DNA of 64,000 nt from Pseudomonas extremaustralis (GTDB taxonomy: Bacteria > Pseudomonadota > Gammaproteobacteria > Pseudomonadales > Pseudomonadaceae): assembly GCF_900102035.1 (NCBI RefSeq), contig NZ_LT629689.1, positions 4,768,501 to 4,832,500 of the forward strand, written 5' to 3'. The stretch's first letter is position 1, and every line of letters starts with the position of its first letter. The translations under genes were made by a program, and so were the position numbers. Of this stretch, positions 35,442-44,762 are shown piece by piece. The notes below the pieces were generated by a model. It searched no databases. It was not told where the DNA came from and saw only the letters and a program-made list of their open reading frames with translations.

Positions 35442-36308
35442 TCAACTGATCGCGGCATCGGCTTTGGTACGGATCACATTGGCGGCACTGGAAGTGCCAT
35501 CACGCCAAAAAGACATATGCGCGAACTGCTCGAACAGATCGGGCGGCAGAATGGTGCGCCGAGGCTGCAATTCCACCTTCGGCTTGACCCGATGCAAACC
35601 GCTCACGCCGAGGGCATCATCGAAGTCCGGCGCGTCGTAGCTCAGGTGCTCGAAATCGTGCTCGAACCAAGGCTCGCCGATAAATTCGTAGACCAGCCGC
35701 ATGACCCGCTCGGGGGCCTGGGAGAGCAAGTCGTAGTCGACGACCAGCATCGAGCCGGCATGTTCACCGTAGTACGCCTCTTTGAGCGCCGACCAAGCGT
35801 ACCCCACCAGGCGATTGCGCTGGCCGAGGGTTTCAACGCGGCTATAGACGGTGTTGCGCTCGACGTCGTCGTTGAACAGCTTGGTGTTTTCGAACGGGTT
35901 AGCGCGGTACACACGCTCGAGGCTGTCCATGATCCACGCCACGTTGCGCACGCAGGCAATCACCTTGGCCTGGGGGAACAGGTCATGCAGCGCCGGCATG
36001 CGGGCGCACCATTGGCGATTGGTATCGAACACCACCGGAACAGGGGCGCGATCGGCGTAATAGGCATCGAACAACCCGCGCAGCAAGCGGCGCCGGGTAT
36101 TGGCATCGATGACCGAACCGAACTCGCTGCCGGCACTGCATTGCCCCAACACGCCGTTGAACAGGGGGCCCACGGGGCTACTCATGCCAGCGTGAAAGCG
36201 CGGGTTCTGCAAGAGGATCGCAGAAAGCAGCGTCGAGCCCGAACGGGGCAAACCGGAGATAAAGTGATACTGCAATCCATTCACCGCTTTTGTAGGACAA
36301 GAATCCAT
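35442..36308 (-). CDS. PAPS-dependent sulfotransferase
   Basis: 288 residues. The 5'-phosphosulfate binding loop is ISGLPRSGSTLLSAIL near residue 20. A 3'-phosphate motif is ACVRNVAWIMDSLERVYRAN, with conserved Arg and Ser. These fit the sulfotransferase superfamily (Sulfotransfer_1/3 type), which moves sulfate from PAPS to a sugar hydroxyl or tyrosine. No signal peptide, so it should be cytoplasmic. It lies 52 bp upstream of the adhesin gene, and an APS kinase closes the locus. The acceptor is not known; adhesin residues or a glycan are candidates. Confidence 0.88.
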   Translation of the reverse strand: MDSCPTKAVNGLQYHFISGLPRSGSTLLSAILLQNPRFHAGMSSPVGPLFNGVLGQCSAGSEFGSVIDANTRRRLLRGLFDAYYADRAPVPVVFDTNRQWCARMPALHDLFPQAKVIACVRNVAWIMDSLERVYRANPFENTKLFNDDVERNTVYSRVETLGQRNRLVGYAWSALKEAYYGEHAGSMLVVDYDLLSQAPERVMRLVYEFIGEPWFEHDFEHLSYDAPDFDDALGVSGLHRVKPKVELQPRRTILPPDLFEQFAHMSFWRDGTSSAANVIRTKADAAIS

Positions 36309-36394
36309 TTGTGTCCAAATCGTAACTGATGATTACAAACTTCACTAGTGGTCAATTGCCACTGTTTTGATATTCCACTCATTCCGAATGGATA

Positions 36395-38008
36395 TTAGCG
36401 ACACCCCTCTGATTGCGATGACTCTGGGCCGAGGCATAGCACGAATAGTCGCGCCCTGGCACCGCCACCGTCCTGCTGCATTATTTGACGCCATCCGTCC
36501 GGCAGCGGCGCAAAATCGTCCGGCGCTTCGTTGCTGCTGATCAGCCAGACACGCTGGGTAGTGGCCGGCAATGCCGACAAGCGGTCGAGGTAAATACGCC
36601 CGCCGTCCTGATCCACCAGGGTGCCAAACCCATAGGAGTTCGGCCGCGTCGGTGTGCCATCAGGCTTGGGCGGGGTGTAAAGCTGCAATTGGGCGTCGGT
36701 GCGGTCGTAATACACGTAGCTGAGGTACCACAGCATGTCGCTGAGGACGATGCGGTCACCTTCCTGGTAGTTGCGATTGACGAACTCCACCGGCACGTTG
36801 AATTGGTCATCCACATCCACGGTCGCGTTGTTCTTCACCCCCAGCAGTTCCACACCGAGGCACAGCACGAACAATGCCGCGCCCAGCCATGCAAGGCGCC
36901 TGGGCAGACGGTCGATGGCCAGCGCCAGGAGGATCGGCAAAGCCAGGGCATAGACGGTGAGGTAACGCTCGATAAACACCGACGAGATAAACGAAACCCC
37001 GTACACCAACAGCAGCGGCAGCAGGAAAAACAGCGCCAACAGCCCGGCCGGCCGGTAGCGCCCCTTATCGTGCCAGGCGCAGACACCGACCACGGCCACC
37101 AGCAGCAGCGGGAATGACCAGAACAGCACTGGCCTTAAGCCAAGGCCTTCATCCTGCAACATAAACTGCCAGATCATCGACGGCACAGAGAACAGGTTGA
37201 CCGGCGCTTCCCAGCCGATGTCGCCGCCGACCTTGAGCTGCTCGACATGCTGCACCAGGCCCACCAGGTTCGGCAGCCAGGGCAGGTACACCAGCACGAT
37301 CCCGACGTTGGCCAGCCACCAGGCCGGACGCGTGATCAAGCGCCGAGCGGATGGTTGGGACGCACTCAACAGCCCCAGCCAGGCCCAATGCACCAATACA
37401 CACAACGCGGTGAAGTAATGGGTGTAGAAACCGGCCGCCATCAGCAGCCCATACACCAGCAGGTAGCGTGTGCGCGCGGGTTGGCGCACCCAATACACCA
37501 GCGCCAGCGTCGCGCCCAGCAGCCACACGCCGAGCAGCGAGTACATACGCACTTCCTGGCTGTAGCGCACCGCGCTGGGAAACAGCGCCAACAGCACACC
37601 CGCCAGCACTGCGGCGCGAAAGGTCGACAACTGCCGCGTGAGCCAGATGCCCAGGCCCACCACGACCACGCCGGGAATCGCACTCATGCTGCGAATCGAC
37701 CAGATGCCATCGCCGAACAGCTCGATCCAGCCGCGCAGCAAGAAGAAATACAACGGCGGATGCACATCGTGGGCGGCGTGAAACCACAGGTCGGCCGCCG
37801 CATATTGGCTGAGCAGCAGGCTCGAACCTTCGTCGCCCCAGATCGCTGCGGCGGTCAGTCCATAAAAACGCACGGCAAGCGCCAGCGCCAGAATCGGCAC
37901 CCACCATAACCGGCGCAACCAACCGCCATCTTCGCGGGCCTCCGCGAGGCGATTGGCGGCCGAAATCACCCCAACTTTGTCGTCTTGCTCTACCACAGAC
38001 CGTTGCAC
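36395..38008 (-). CDS. GT39/ArnT-type membrane glycosyltransferase
   Basis: A polytopic membrane protein of 537 residues from GTG 38008, preceded by AGGGG 7 bases away; the frame extends to 38110. GDEGSSLLLSQYAAADL carries the first-loop acidic pair and HDVHPPLYFFLL the HPPLYF motif of GT-C (GT39, ArnT/PMT-like) enzymes. About eleven helices follow, then a C-terminal periplasmic domain. Such enzymes use polyprenyl-phosphate sugars to glycosylate protein or lipid on the periplasmic face. It is 86 bp upstream of the sulfotransferase, so a sugar it adds may be the sulfated acceptor (inference). Confidence 0.85.
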   Translation of the reverse strand: MQRSVVEQDDKVGVISAANRLAEAREDGGWLRRLWWVPILALALAVRFYGLTAAAIWGDEGSSLLLSQYAAADLWFHAAHDVHPPLYFFLLRGWIELFGDGIWSIRSMSAIPGVVVVGLGIWLTRQLSTFRAAVLAGVLLALFPSAVRYSQEVRMYSLLGVWLLGATLALVYWVRQPARTRYLLVYGLLMAAGFYTHYFTALCVLVHWAWLGLLSASQPSARRLITRPAWWLANVGIVLVYLPWLPNLVGLVQHVEQLKVGGDIGWEAPVNLFSVPSMIWQFMLQDEGLGLRPVLFWSFPLLLVAVVGVCAWHDKGRYRPAGLLALFFLLPLLLVYGVSFISSVFIERYLTVYALALPILLALAIDRLPRRLAWLGAALFVLCLGVELLGVKNNATVDVDDQFNVPVEFVNRNYQEGDRIVLSDMLWYLSYVYYDRTDAQLQLYTPPKPDGTPTRPNSYGFGTLVDQDGGRIYLDRLSALPATTQRVWLISSNEAPDDFAPLPDGWRQIMQQDGGGARARLFVLCLGPESSQSEGCR

Positions 38009-38245
38009 CCCAATTCCCCTGCCACTGCCCATTTCCTGGGCCAAACCTGCGCACGCGCAAACAAGCGCCACTCTAGGACAAAAGCCCCGGATTCGCTCGT
38101 TGTTTCGCAACCGGCGGGCAGCGGGGAAACCTGCGTCTACAGGCAGTGATGAGGCCGGATCAAAGGCACTACTGCCCCTGAACGGTGCACATCCGCAGAG
38201 GTCTGGGCTGGCGGTCCAGATCCAACGTGCGACCGATGCGCTCCG

Positions 38246-40342
38246 TCAGAATCCGCTTTCCCGCACGCCCAAGGCCGCGGCTCGGCGCCAGGCCACGCCC
38301 AGCACCGACTCGCTGCGCCCTTGCAACACCACCACGCCGCGCAACGGTTGATGGGGGGTGGCGATCGGTTGCGCACTGCGTAGCCGCACGCCGTACTGCG
38401 CCTGCACCGGCGCCGGGCGCTGGTTTTCGTCGCGGCGCACGGCAATCGGCCCGTGGTGGTCAGAGGTCAGGGCTTCCTGATCCAGATAGGCCACGCCATT
38501 GGCATCGATATCGGTCAACACCACCGGAATGGCAGCGCGCATCGGGTCATCGGCGATAAACCGCCCGGTCGCCCCCGGCGCCACCCGCCACAGCTCGGCT
38601 TCCTCCAGATAACCGCGCAGGCGCGCACCCTCTTCGACCACTTGCGCCAGCGGGTCTTTAGGCGACAGCCAACGGCCCACGCTCAACTGCGGCAACACGT
38701 CGCGCACGGTGCCGGCATGGGGGGCGCGCAATAACAGGCGTTCACGCTGGGCGGCGAGCCCGCGATATTCGGCCAGGGCCTGGGACAAGCGCTGATCGTT
38801 GATCCCGGCGTCGGCCGCGGTTTCACTGCGCCCAGCCTGGCGACGCATCTGCAACTGCAGGATCTCCACTTCGCGGCGCACGATGCTTTGCCGCGCGTCC
38901 AGGTCCGGCGATTCCAATTCGATCAGCACCTGGCCCTGGGTCACGACTTGCCCATCCACCACCCGCAACTGTTTCACCCGCGCCGCCACCGGCGCGTGCA
39001 AGGCACTGGCGCGCCCGGCCTCGAGCATGCTCGGCAACTCCACGGCACTGCGCCACGGCACCACCAGGGCCAGCACGATCAACAGCAGGCCCAGGCCGCT
39101 GAGCAGTACCCGCGGCGCATGGGCCTGGCTGCGGCGACTCCACCATTCGCGCCACTCCTTGAAGATCGGCAGGCAGATGAACCACACCAGTTCCACCAGC
39201 ATCAGAAAGATCCCGAGCAGCTTGAAGAACAGGTGATACACCGCCAGGGCGATCCCCAGGAACAGCGCCGCCCGCCACAACCAGGCCAGGTAGCCCCACC
39301 ACAGCAGGCGCCGTTGCATATTCGGCGCCCAGGGTTCCGGCGCCGGTTCGCCATAGCCGAACAACCACTCGCGCAGGCGCCAACGGCAAAGGGCGAAGGC
39401 GCGGCCTTGCAGGTTGTCGACGCCCCACAGGTCACTGATCAAAAAGTAACCATCGAAGCGCATGAAGGGGTTGAGGTTGATCGCCAGGGTGGTCAGCCAT
39501 GTCGCACTGGCCAGCATGAACGCCGCCGTGCGCGCCGCGCCGTCCGGCAGCAGCGACCAGGCCAGCAAGGCCACGCAGGCCAGCAACAATTCGGCCATCA
39601 CCCCACCGGCGCCGATCAGCAACCGCGCGCGCCGATCATTGACCCGCCAGGCATCACTCACATCGGTGTAGAACATCGGCAGCAACACCATGAACGCCAC
39701 GCCCATGCTTTGCACGCGACACCCGGCACGCTTGGCCATGAAGGCGTGGCCGAACTCATGGCACAACTTGGCAAAGAACAACGCCGCGCCAAACGCCAGG
39801 GCCCCGCCGAGGCTGAACAGATGCGGAAACGTCGCGAGAAAGCGCTGCCAGTCCCGCGCCACCAGAAACACGCCCAGGCCCAGGGTCAGCGGCAAACCGT
39901 AGCGCAACAGCCCCGGCCCGAAGCGCGCCAGCCACGGCCAGGCGCGGTTGAGGAATGCATCCGGGCGCCACAGCGGGATGCGAAAGAACAAATATTGATG
40001 CAGCAGGATTTGCCACAGGCTTTGCTTACGGGCGGCGGCCTTGTAGGCGTAACTGGCTCGTTGCTGCGGGTCCAGCGCGGCGATCAGGTCATGGGCGCGC
40101 AGGAAACTCAGCAGCTCATCCACTTCGCTGGCGCCCAGGGGCAGGCCCGGCTCACGGTTGGCGGCTTGCAGGACGTGTTGCGGGTCGCCCAGGGACCAAT
40201 GGCGCAGCAGCCGAATGGCGGTGGTGCCGAGCTTGAAGTAACGCCCGCGCACCGGGTCGGCCAGGGTCCAGCGCGGCGAACCGTCCAGGGCCGCGCCGGC
40301 GCTGGACAGTTGCAAGTCTTCACGCAGTGGGGGCAGGTTCAT
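38246..40342 (-). CDS. M50-type metalloprotease fused to HlyD-like adaptor
   Basis: 698 residues. The N-terminal about 90 residues (PLREDLQLSSAG, WTLADPVRGRYFKLGTTAIR) look like a PqqD/RRE-type winged helix. A polytopic site-2-protease-like core follows, with HEFGH at 195-199, PMFYTDVSDAW, and NPFMRFDGY at 291-299, so the zinc site looks complete. The C-terminal part (about 440-690) is a HlyD adaptor with two lipoyl halves (HAPVAARVKQLRVVDGQVVT, APHAGTVRDVLPQ). Its start shares one base with the stop of the GAF-HlyD gene. I infer an inner-membrane secretion component that may replace an ABC transporter. Confidence 0.85.
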   Translation of the reverse strand: MNLPPLREDLQLSSAGAALDGSPRWTLADPVRGRYFKLGTTAIRLLRHWSLGDPQHVLQAANREPGLPLGASEVDELLSFLRAHDLIAALDPQQRASYAYKAAARKQSLWQILLHQYLFFRIPLWRPDAFLNRAWPWLARFGPGLLRYGLPLTLGLGVFLVARDWQRFLATFPHLFSLGGALAFGAALFFAKLCHEFGHAFMAKRAGCRVQSMGVAFMVLLPMFYTDVSDAWRVNDRRARLLIGAGGVMAELLLACVALLAWSLLPDGAARTAAFMLASATWLTTLAINLNPFMRFDGYFLISDLWGVDNLQGRAFALCRWRLREWLFGYGEPAPEPWAPNMQRRLLWWGYLAWLWRAALFLGIALAVYHLFFKLLGIFLMLVELVWFICLPIFKEWREWWSRRSQAHAPRVLLSGLGLLLIVLALVVPWRSAVELPSMLEAGRASALHAPVAARVKQLRVVDGQVVTQGQVLIELESPDLDARQSIVRREVEILQLQMRRQAGRSETAADAGINDQRLSQALAEYRGLAAQRERLLLRAPHAGTVRDVLPQLSVGRWLSPKDPLAQVVEEGARLRGYLEEAELWRVAPGATGRFIADDPMRAAIPVVLTDIDANGVAYLDQEALTSDHHGPIAVRRDENQRPAPVQAQYGVRLRSAQPIATPHQPLRGVVVLQGRSESVLGVAWRRAAALGVRESGF

Positions 40343-41661
40343 CAGAGGCCAACGCTCTGGCGCAAGCCAGCCAATGGCCGACGCAACAGGTACAGGGCCA
40401 GGGGCGCGCGCTCACCGAAGAGCTTCGCCGTGCCGCGCAGGCCGATGCGTGGCGGTGCCTCGTCGAAGCGTGCATCGAGGCGATAGGCGAGTTGCCCGCC
40501 GGGCGTGGGCTGCGCCTCGTAGGCGGCGCGTTGCAAGGTGGCGAGGTGGCGCTGCAACGGGTCGCTGTCGAGGAACAGCGCGACCTGGGCGTCGGGCGCC
40601 AAGGCGATGGCATCGCCCACCGCCAGTTCGATGCGCAACTCCGCTTGGCCGGGGTCGGCGATCTGCAGCAGACGTTCGCCGGTCTGCACCGGTTTGCCGG
40701 TCCAACGCTCGGCGTCGGCAAACACCGCGATACCATCACGCTCGGCGCGCACTTCGCTGCGCTTGAGCAGTTCGCGGGCGTAGTCGCGCTCGGCGCGTTT
40801 TTGCTCGACCCGAGCCGCGAGCAGGTCAATACGCGAACTCGACTCGGCATCGGCAAAGGCACGTTGGGAATTGGCCTTGAGTTCCGCTTCGGCCACACCC
40901 AAGGCGCGCGCCGCCACATCGGCCTGGGCCGTGAGGGTGGTGCTTTCGAAGCGCAGCAGCAAGTCGCCGGTTTTCACCGTCTGGTTGGGCTTGACCAGGA
41001 ACTCGGCGATCACCCCGTCCAACGGCGCCGCCACCACCTGACCGGCCAACGGCACCACTTCAGCGGGCGCCAGTACCGATTGGCGCACCGGAATCAGCAG
41101 CATCAGCAGTAACGCGACCACCACCAGCACCTGGCGCTTGCGGGTCAGGCGCAGCCGCCATGGCTGGCGCGGTTGCAGGGCGCGCCAGGCGTGGCTGTAG
41201 GTATCGCCCAACTGCGCCAGCAGCACTTGCTCGGCCGGGTTCCAGGCGATATCCCGCGCCAGCCACACACCACCGAACACGCGGCCTTGCGGGTCGATCA
41301 AGGGCAACCAGAACACATGGCCGGCGGACAGGCTCTGCCAGTCGGCCTGCAGTTGCGCACTCAATTGCGCGGCCGGCACTTCCCGGGCGGTCTGGCCCAG
41401 CCCGAGTTTGTGCAATTGCGCCACGGCCTGCTCGACGAAGGCCACGAACGGCGCATTCGGGTCGATGCTGCTCACCGCCGTCACCGCCCGCACCTTGCCG
41501 GCGATCAACAGTGCCGCATGACGGTAGCCGAACAGCGGTTGCCCATCGTTGACCAGGCTGTAGGCCAATTGCTCAGTGCTGTGGGCCGCGCGGGTCTGGC
41601 GCTCCAACTCGAGAAACTGCGCGAATACCCGCTCGACATTGCCCGTCATCGGCGCGTTCAT
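40342..41661 (-). CDS. GAF-like domain fused to HlyD adaptor
   Basis: 439 residues. The N-terminal about 155 residues are cytoplasmic and GAF-like (EQLAYSLVNDGQPLFGYRHA, FGGVWLARD). A single membrane helix follows at about 190-205 (VLVVVALLLMLLIPV). Then comes a periplasmic HlyD adaptor with the lipoyl motif AAPLDGVIAEFLVKPNQTVK and a long hairpin. A ligand sensor fused directly to an export adaptor is uncommon. It is co-translated with the HlyD gene upstream (4-base overlap) and the M50-HlyD gene downstream (1-base overlap), so the three should form one complex. Confidence 0.82.
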   Translation of the reverse strand: MNAPMTGNVERVFAQFLELERQTRAAHSTEQLAYSLVNDGQPLFGYRHAALLIAGKVRAVTAVSSIDPNAPFVAFVEQAVAQLHKLGLGQTAREVPAAQLSAQLQADWQSLSAGHVFWLPLIDPQGRVFGGVWLARDIAWNPAEQVLLAQLGDTYSHAWRALQPRQPWRLRLTRKRQVLVVVALLLMLLIPVRQSVLAPAEVVPLAGQVVAAPLDGVIAEFLVKPNQTVKTGDLLLRFESTTLTAQADVAARALGVAEAELKANSQRAFADAESSSRIDLLAARVEQKRAERDYARELLKRSEVRAERDGIAVFADAERWTGKPVQTGERLLQIADPGQAELRIELAVGDAIALAPDAQVALFLDSDPLQRHLATLQRAAYEAQPTPGGQLAYRLDARFDEAPPRIGLRGTAKLFGERAPLALYLLRRPLAGLRQSVGL

Positions 41662-42431
41662 TGCAGTTGGGCAAAGTGAGCGGTGCCGCTCATGCCGGCC
41701 ATCAACCCACTGGCATTGGGCAAGGTCGCGACCAACAACAAGGTCTGGCTGCCTTCGTCGATGCGGGCGCCAAGGCGTTTGACGGTGGCGCTGAACGCCT
41801 TGCCAGTTTCATCGGGGGTGAAACTGAACGTCTGTCCGGGCTTGAGCTTGCCCATCCAGCGCGACGGCACCAGCAGGTGGATCTCCAGGCTGCGGTTGTC
41901 GACGATTTCCAGCAGCGGCGCGCCGGCCGAGACGCTTTCATAGCGCTGGACTTTGCGCTGCACCACTTGGCCGTCATACGGCGCCAGCACGCTGCAGCGC
42001 TTGACCTGCACCTGATAGACCTGGGACTGGGCCTGGGTTTCGGTGAGTTTGGCTTCGGCGCGAGCCACTTCAAACCGGCCGACCGAATTGAGCGCCGCCA
42101 GTTGTTTGTTGTGCGCCAGTTCTTCGCTGGCGCCACGGCTGGCGGCCGAGGCGGCATTGAGCTGGGCCTGGTAGGCCGAGCAATCGAAACGCGCCAGGGT
42201 GTCGCCTTTCTTGAACGACTCGCCCTCGCTGAACGGCAGCTCGACAATCCGCCCCGACAATTCACTGGCGAGCATCGCCTGGTCACGGGCACGCAATACA
42301 CCACGGGCTTCACTGTCAGCGCTAACGGCCACTGCGGGCGCAGGGTCCAACAGCGGATCGTCCGCCATGGCCATCTGCGCCAGACTCACCAAGCAGGAAA
42401 ATCCCAGCACCGATCTATATAACAACTTCAT
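41658..42431 (-). CDS. Periplasmic HlyD/RND-type adaptor
   Basis: 257 residues. An N-terminal Sec signal (VLGFSCLVSLAQMAMA) precedes a membrane-fusion-protein core with lipoyl halves ASELSGRIVELPFSEGESFK and APYDGQVVQRKVQRYESVSA, a short helical hairpin, and a C-terminal beta-barrel. No lipobox is seen, so it may be soluble in the periplasm. It is the first gene of the HlyD/GAF-HlyD/M50-HlyD unit and probably links the inner-membrane parts to the TolC-type protein at 28075. The promoter must lie in the 162-bp divergent region to the right. Confidence 0.85.
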   Translation of the reverse strand: MKLLYRSVLGFSCLVSLAQMAMADDPLLDPAPAVAVSADSEARGVLRARDQAMLASELSGRIVELPFSEGESFKKGDTLARFDCSAYQAQLNAASAASRGASEELAHNKQLAALNSVGRFEVARAEAKLTETQAQSQVYQVQVKRCSVLAPYDGQVVQRKVQRYESVSAGAPLLEIVDNRSLEIHLLVPSRWMGKLKPGQTFSFTPDETGKAFSATVKRLGARIDEGSQTLLLVATLPNASGLMAGMSGTAHFAQLQ

Positions 42432-42593
42432 ACACTTGACCTCCCTGGCGATGTGCGCAGTCTAAGGTAGCAGAGTTAAATTGCCACTACCCCAAGTCAG
42501 ACAAACCAACAATTTCTGTAGGCCTTCGCCGAAGCTTTCGTCGGATCAAGTTATGATTGGCGCCCTCCAAGGACTCAGGATCAAGGACACCTC

Positions 42594-44762
42594 ATGCGCA
42601 TCGGTTTTCTGTCACCCCTGGCACTGGCACTGCTCGCCAGCCTCTCCCAGCCGGTACTCGCCAGCTCCGATGACTCGTGCTACCCCGACTGGAGGGTCTC
42701 GCGGGACAGCCTGGACACCTGCAACAATCTGCCGTTCCTGAGCCCCGGCAATGACAGCCGGACCAACCTGCGCCTGTTGCTGGCCGACAAAAAAGCCGCA
42801 CCCCTGGCCCCGAACGCCTTGGGCGAGGACGACCTGTCCCAAGGGTTCGGCTCGGTGCCGTTCCCGGTGTATCGCCTGGTGCCGATCACCGCCGCGCCAG
42901 CCGAACCGGATAACACGCCGCACGCCTCACCCAGCGCCGAACTCGACACCTTGCTCCAGCCATTGGGCATCAAGCGCGACGAATACAAAGCAGCGGGGGC
43001 TGACTTCCTGAATGGCGAAGGCAGCCGCTGCCGCAGCAACGACGATGACAGCGCCACCGCCTTTATCCGCCAGGTGCTCAAGGCCGATATACCGGCGGTC
43101 GAACGCGAGCGACTGGTGAAGGCGCGTTTGCAATTGCTCACGGCCTGTTCCTGGGAAGGCCAAGTGGTGGATCCACAGCAGATTCAATCCAGCGAAGGCC
43201 AACTGTTTCGTACATACCTGCAGGCCGCCGCCGACTTTTATAGTGGCCGTTTCAGTGACGCCGAGCGCGGTTTCGCCGGCGCCAGCGTCAGCAATGTGCC
43301 CTGGCTGAAGGAAACCGCGCTGTACATGACCGCGCGAACATCACTGAACCAGGCGCAGGCCGACGCCTTCGACGAATACGGCATGCCGCAACTCGAGCAT
43401 GTGGATAAGTCCGCCCTGAGCGCCGCCGAAGAAGGCTTCCTCGGTTACCTGAAGACTTATCCACAGGGTGATTACGTCGCCTCCGCCCGTGGCCTGCTGC
43501 GCCGGGTGTATTGGCTGGCGGACGATCAAGCCAAGCTCGCCGAGGCCTACGCCTGGCAATTGACCCAAGCCACCGACGCCCAGCGCAACGTGTCCGTGGA
43601 TGAGCTGGTGGCCGAGGCCGACCTCAAGCTGCTGATGGGCAATAGCAACGCGGTCAAGAACCCGATGATCCTGCTCGTCAGCGACCTGATGCGGATGCGC
43701 GCTCACACGCCGCCCGCCCTCACCCGCGCCGACCTCGATCAACAAAAGGCCGTGTTTGCCGACGCCCCCGCGCTGTTCGACTACCTGCAAGCGGCGTATG
43801 CCCTGTACGTTGAGCATCAACCCGACAACGCACTGAAGCACTTGCCCCAGGACGTGCCGTCGAACCCGGATTACTTCGCCTTCAGCCAACAGACCCTGCG
43901 CGGCCTGGCCCTGGAAGCCAAGCAAGACTGGAAAGCCGCCGAAACCCTGTGGCTGCAACTGCTGCCGCTGGCCAAGCAACCGTTGCAACGCGACCAGTTG
44001 GAGCTGGCCCTGGCGATGAACTACGAACGCAGCGGCCAGTTGGCCAAGGTGTTCGCCGCCGATTCGCCGATCGGCGCCAAACAGGTGCGCTACATCCTGC
44101 TGCGCCACATCGCCGGGCCGGACTTGCTACGCCAGCAGATCGCCCAGGCCCGCGACCCGCTGGAGCGCCAGACCGCCCAATTCGTGCTGCTCTATAAAGA
44201 CCTGCTGCGCGGCCAGTTCGCCACCTTCAACGACGACCTCAAGCACCTGCCGGCGTCGGCCCCGGACGACAAACTGGGTACCAGCCTGGGTTATGTCTAT
44301 AGCGCCAGCCAGACGTTGAAACTGTTCCAGTGGAACGGCGACAAGGCCGAATCGGGCTACGCCTGCCCGAGCATTGCGCAAACCGCCGCAACCTTGCAGA
44401 ACGATGCGAAAAATCCCCACGGCCTGAACTGCTTCGGCGAGTTCATCCTGCGCAACAACCTCGACGGCATGCCCATTGAACAGGCACGCGCCGCCGGCAG
44501 CCTGGGCAGCACGCCATCGGACTTCAAGGGCGACACCTTCTCGCGGCTCGACGGCTACCAACAGGTGATCGGCAACCCCAAGGCGCCGAAAGCCGACAAG
44601 GCCTACGCGCTGTTCCGCGCCATCAACTGCTACGCGCCCGCCGGCTATAACAGCTGCGGCGGCACCGACGTCGCACCGGCCGTGCGCAAGGCCTGGTTCC
44701 GCCAACTCAAGACGGGCTTTGCCGACACGCAGTGGGGCAAATCCCTGCAGTACTACTGGTGA
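42594..44762 (+). CDS. Periplasmic TPR-like protein, YfiO-type annotation
   Basis: 722 residues with a Sec signal peptide (LALALLASLSQPVLAS) and then an almost wholly helical protein. Helical pairs of the tetratricopeptide kind are visible (AAEEGFLGYLKTYPQGDYVA, LEAKQDWKAAETLWLQLLPL). Related Pseudomonas proteins are often labelled outer membrane assembly lipoprotein YfiO, but no lipobox is present here, and the protein is much longer than BamD. AAGGACACCTC before the ATG is a good ribosome binding site. It is divergent from the HlyD gene and coupled to a DUF3142 gene. Role unknown. Confidence 0.75.
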   Translation: MRIGFLSPLALALLASLSQPVLASSDDSCYPDWRVSRDSLDTCNNLPFLSPGNDSRTNLRLLLADKKAAPLAPNALGEDDLSQGFGSVPFPVYRLVPITAAPAEPDNTPHASPSAELDTLLQPLGIKRDEYKAAGADFLNGEGSRCRSNDDDSATAFIRQVLKADIPAVERERLVKARLQLLTACSWEGQVVDPQQIQSSEGQLFRTYLQAAADFYSGRFSDAERGFAGASVSNVPWLKETALYMTARTSLNQAQADAFDEYGMPQLEHVDKSALSAAEEGFLGYLKTYPQGDYVASARGLLRRVYWLADDQAKLAEAYAWQLTQATDAQRNVSVDELVAEADLKLLMGNSNAVKNPMILLVSDLMRMRAHTPPALTRADLDQQKAVFADAPALFDYLQAAYALYVEHQPDNALKHLPQDVPSNPDYFAFSQQTLRGLALEAKQDWKAAETLWLQLLPLAKQPLQRDQLELALAMNYERSGQLAKVFAADSPIGAKQVRYILLRHIAGPDLLRQQIAQARDPLERQTAQFVLLYKDLLRGQFATFNDDLKHLPASAPDDKLGTSLGYVYSASQTLKLFQWNGDKAESGYACPSIAQTAATLQNDAKNPHGLNCFGEFILRNNLDGMPIEQARAAGSLGSTPSDFKGDTFSRLDGYQQVIGNPKAPKADKAYALFRAINCYAPAGYNSCGGTDVAPAVRKAWFRQLKTGFADTQWGKSLQYYW

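Noticed and set aside
28075..42431. Classical type I secretion or LapA-type adhesin system
   Set aside because: No ABC ATPase, no RTX nonapeptides and no LapD/LapG-type genes are present. TolC and HlyD alone do not make that system.
44732..44758. Upstream GTG start for the DUF3142 protein
   Set aside because: It adds 9 residues before the signal peptide and has no ribosome binding site. The GTG at 44759 overlaps the previous stop and begins the signal peptide directly.
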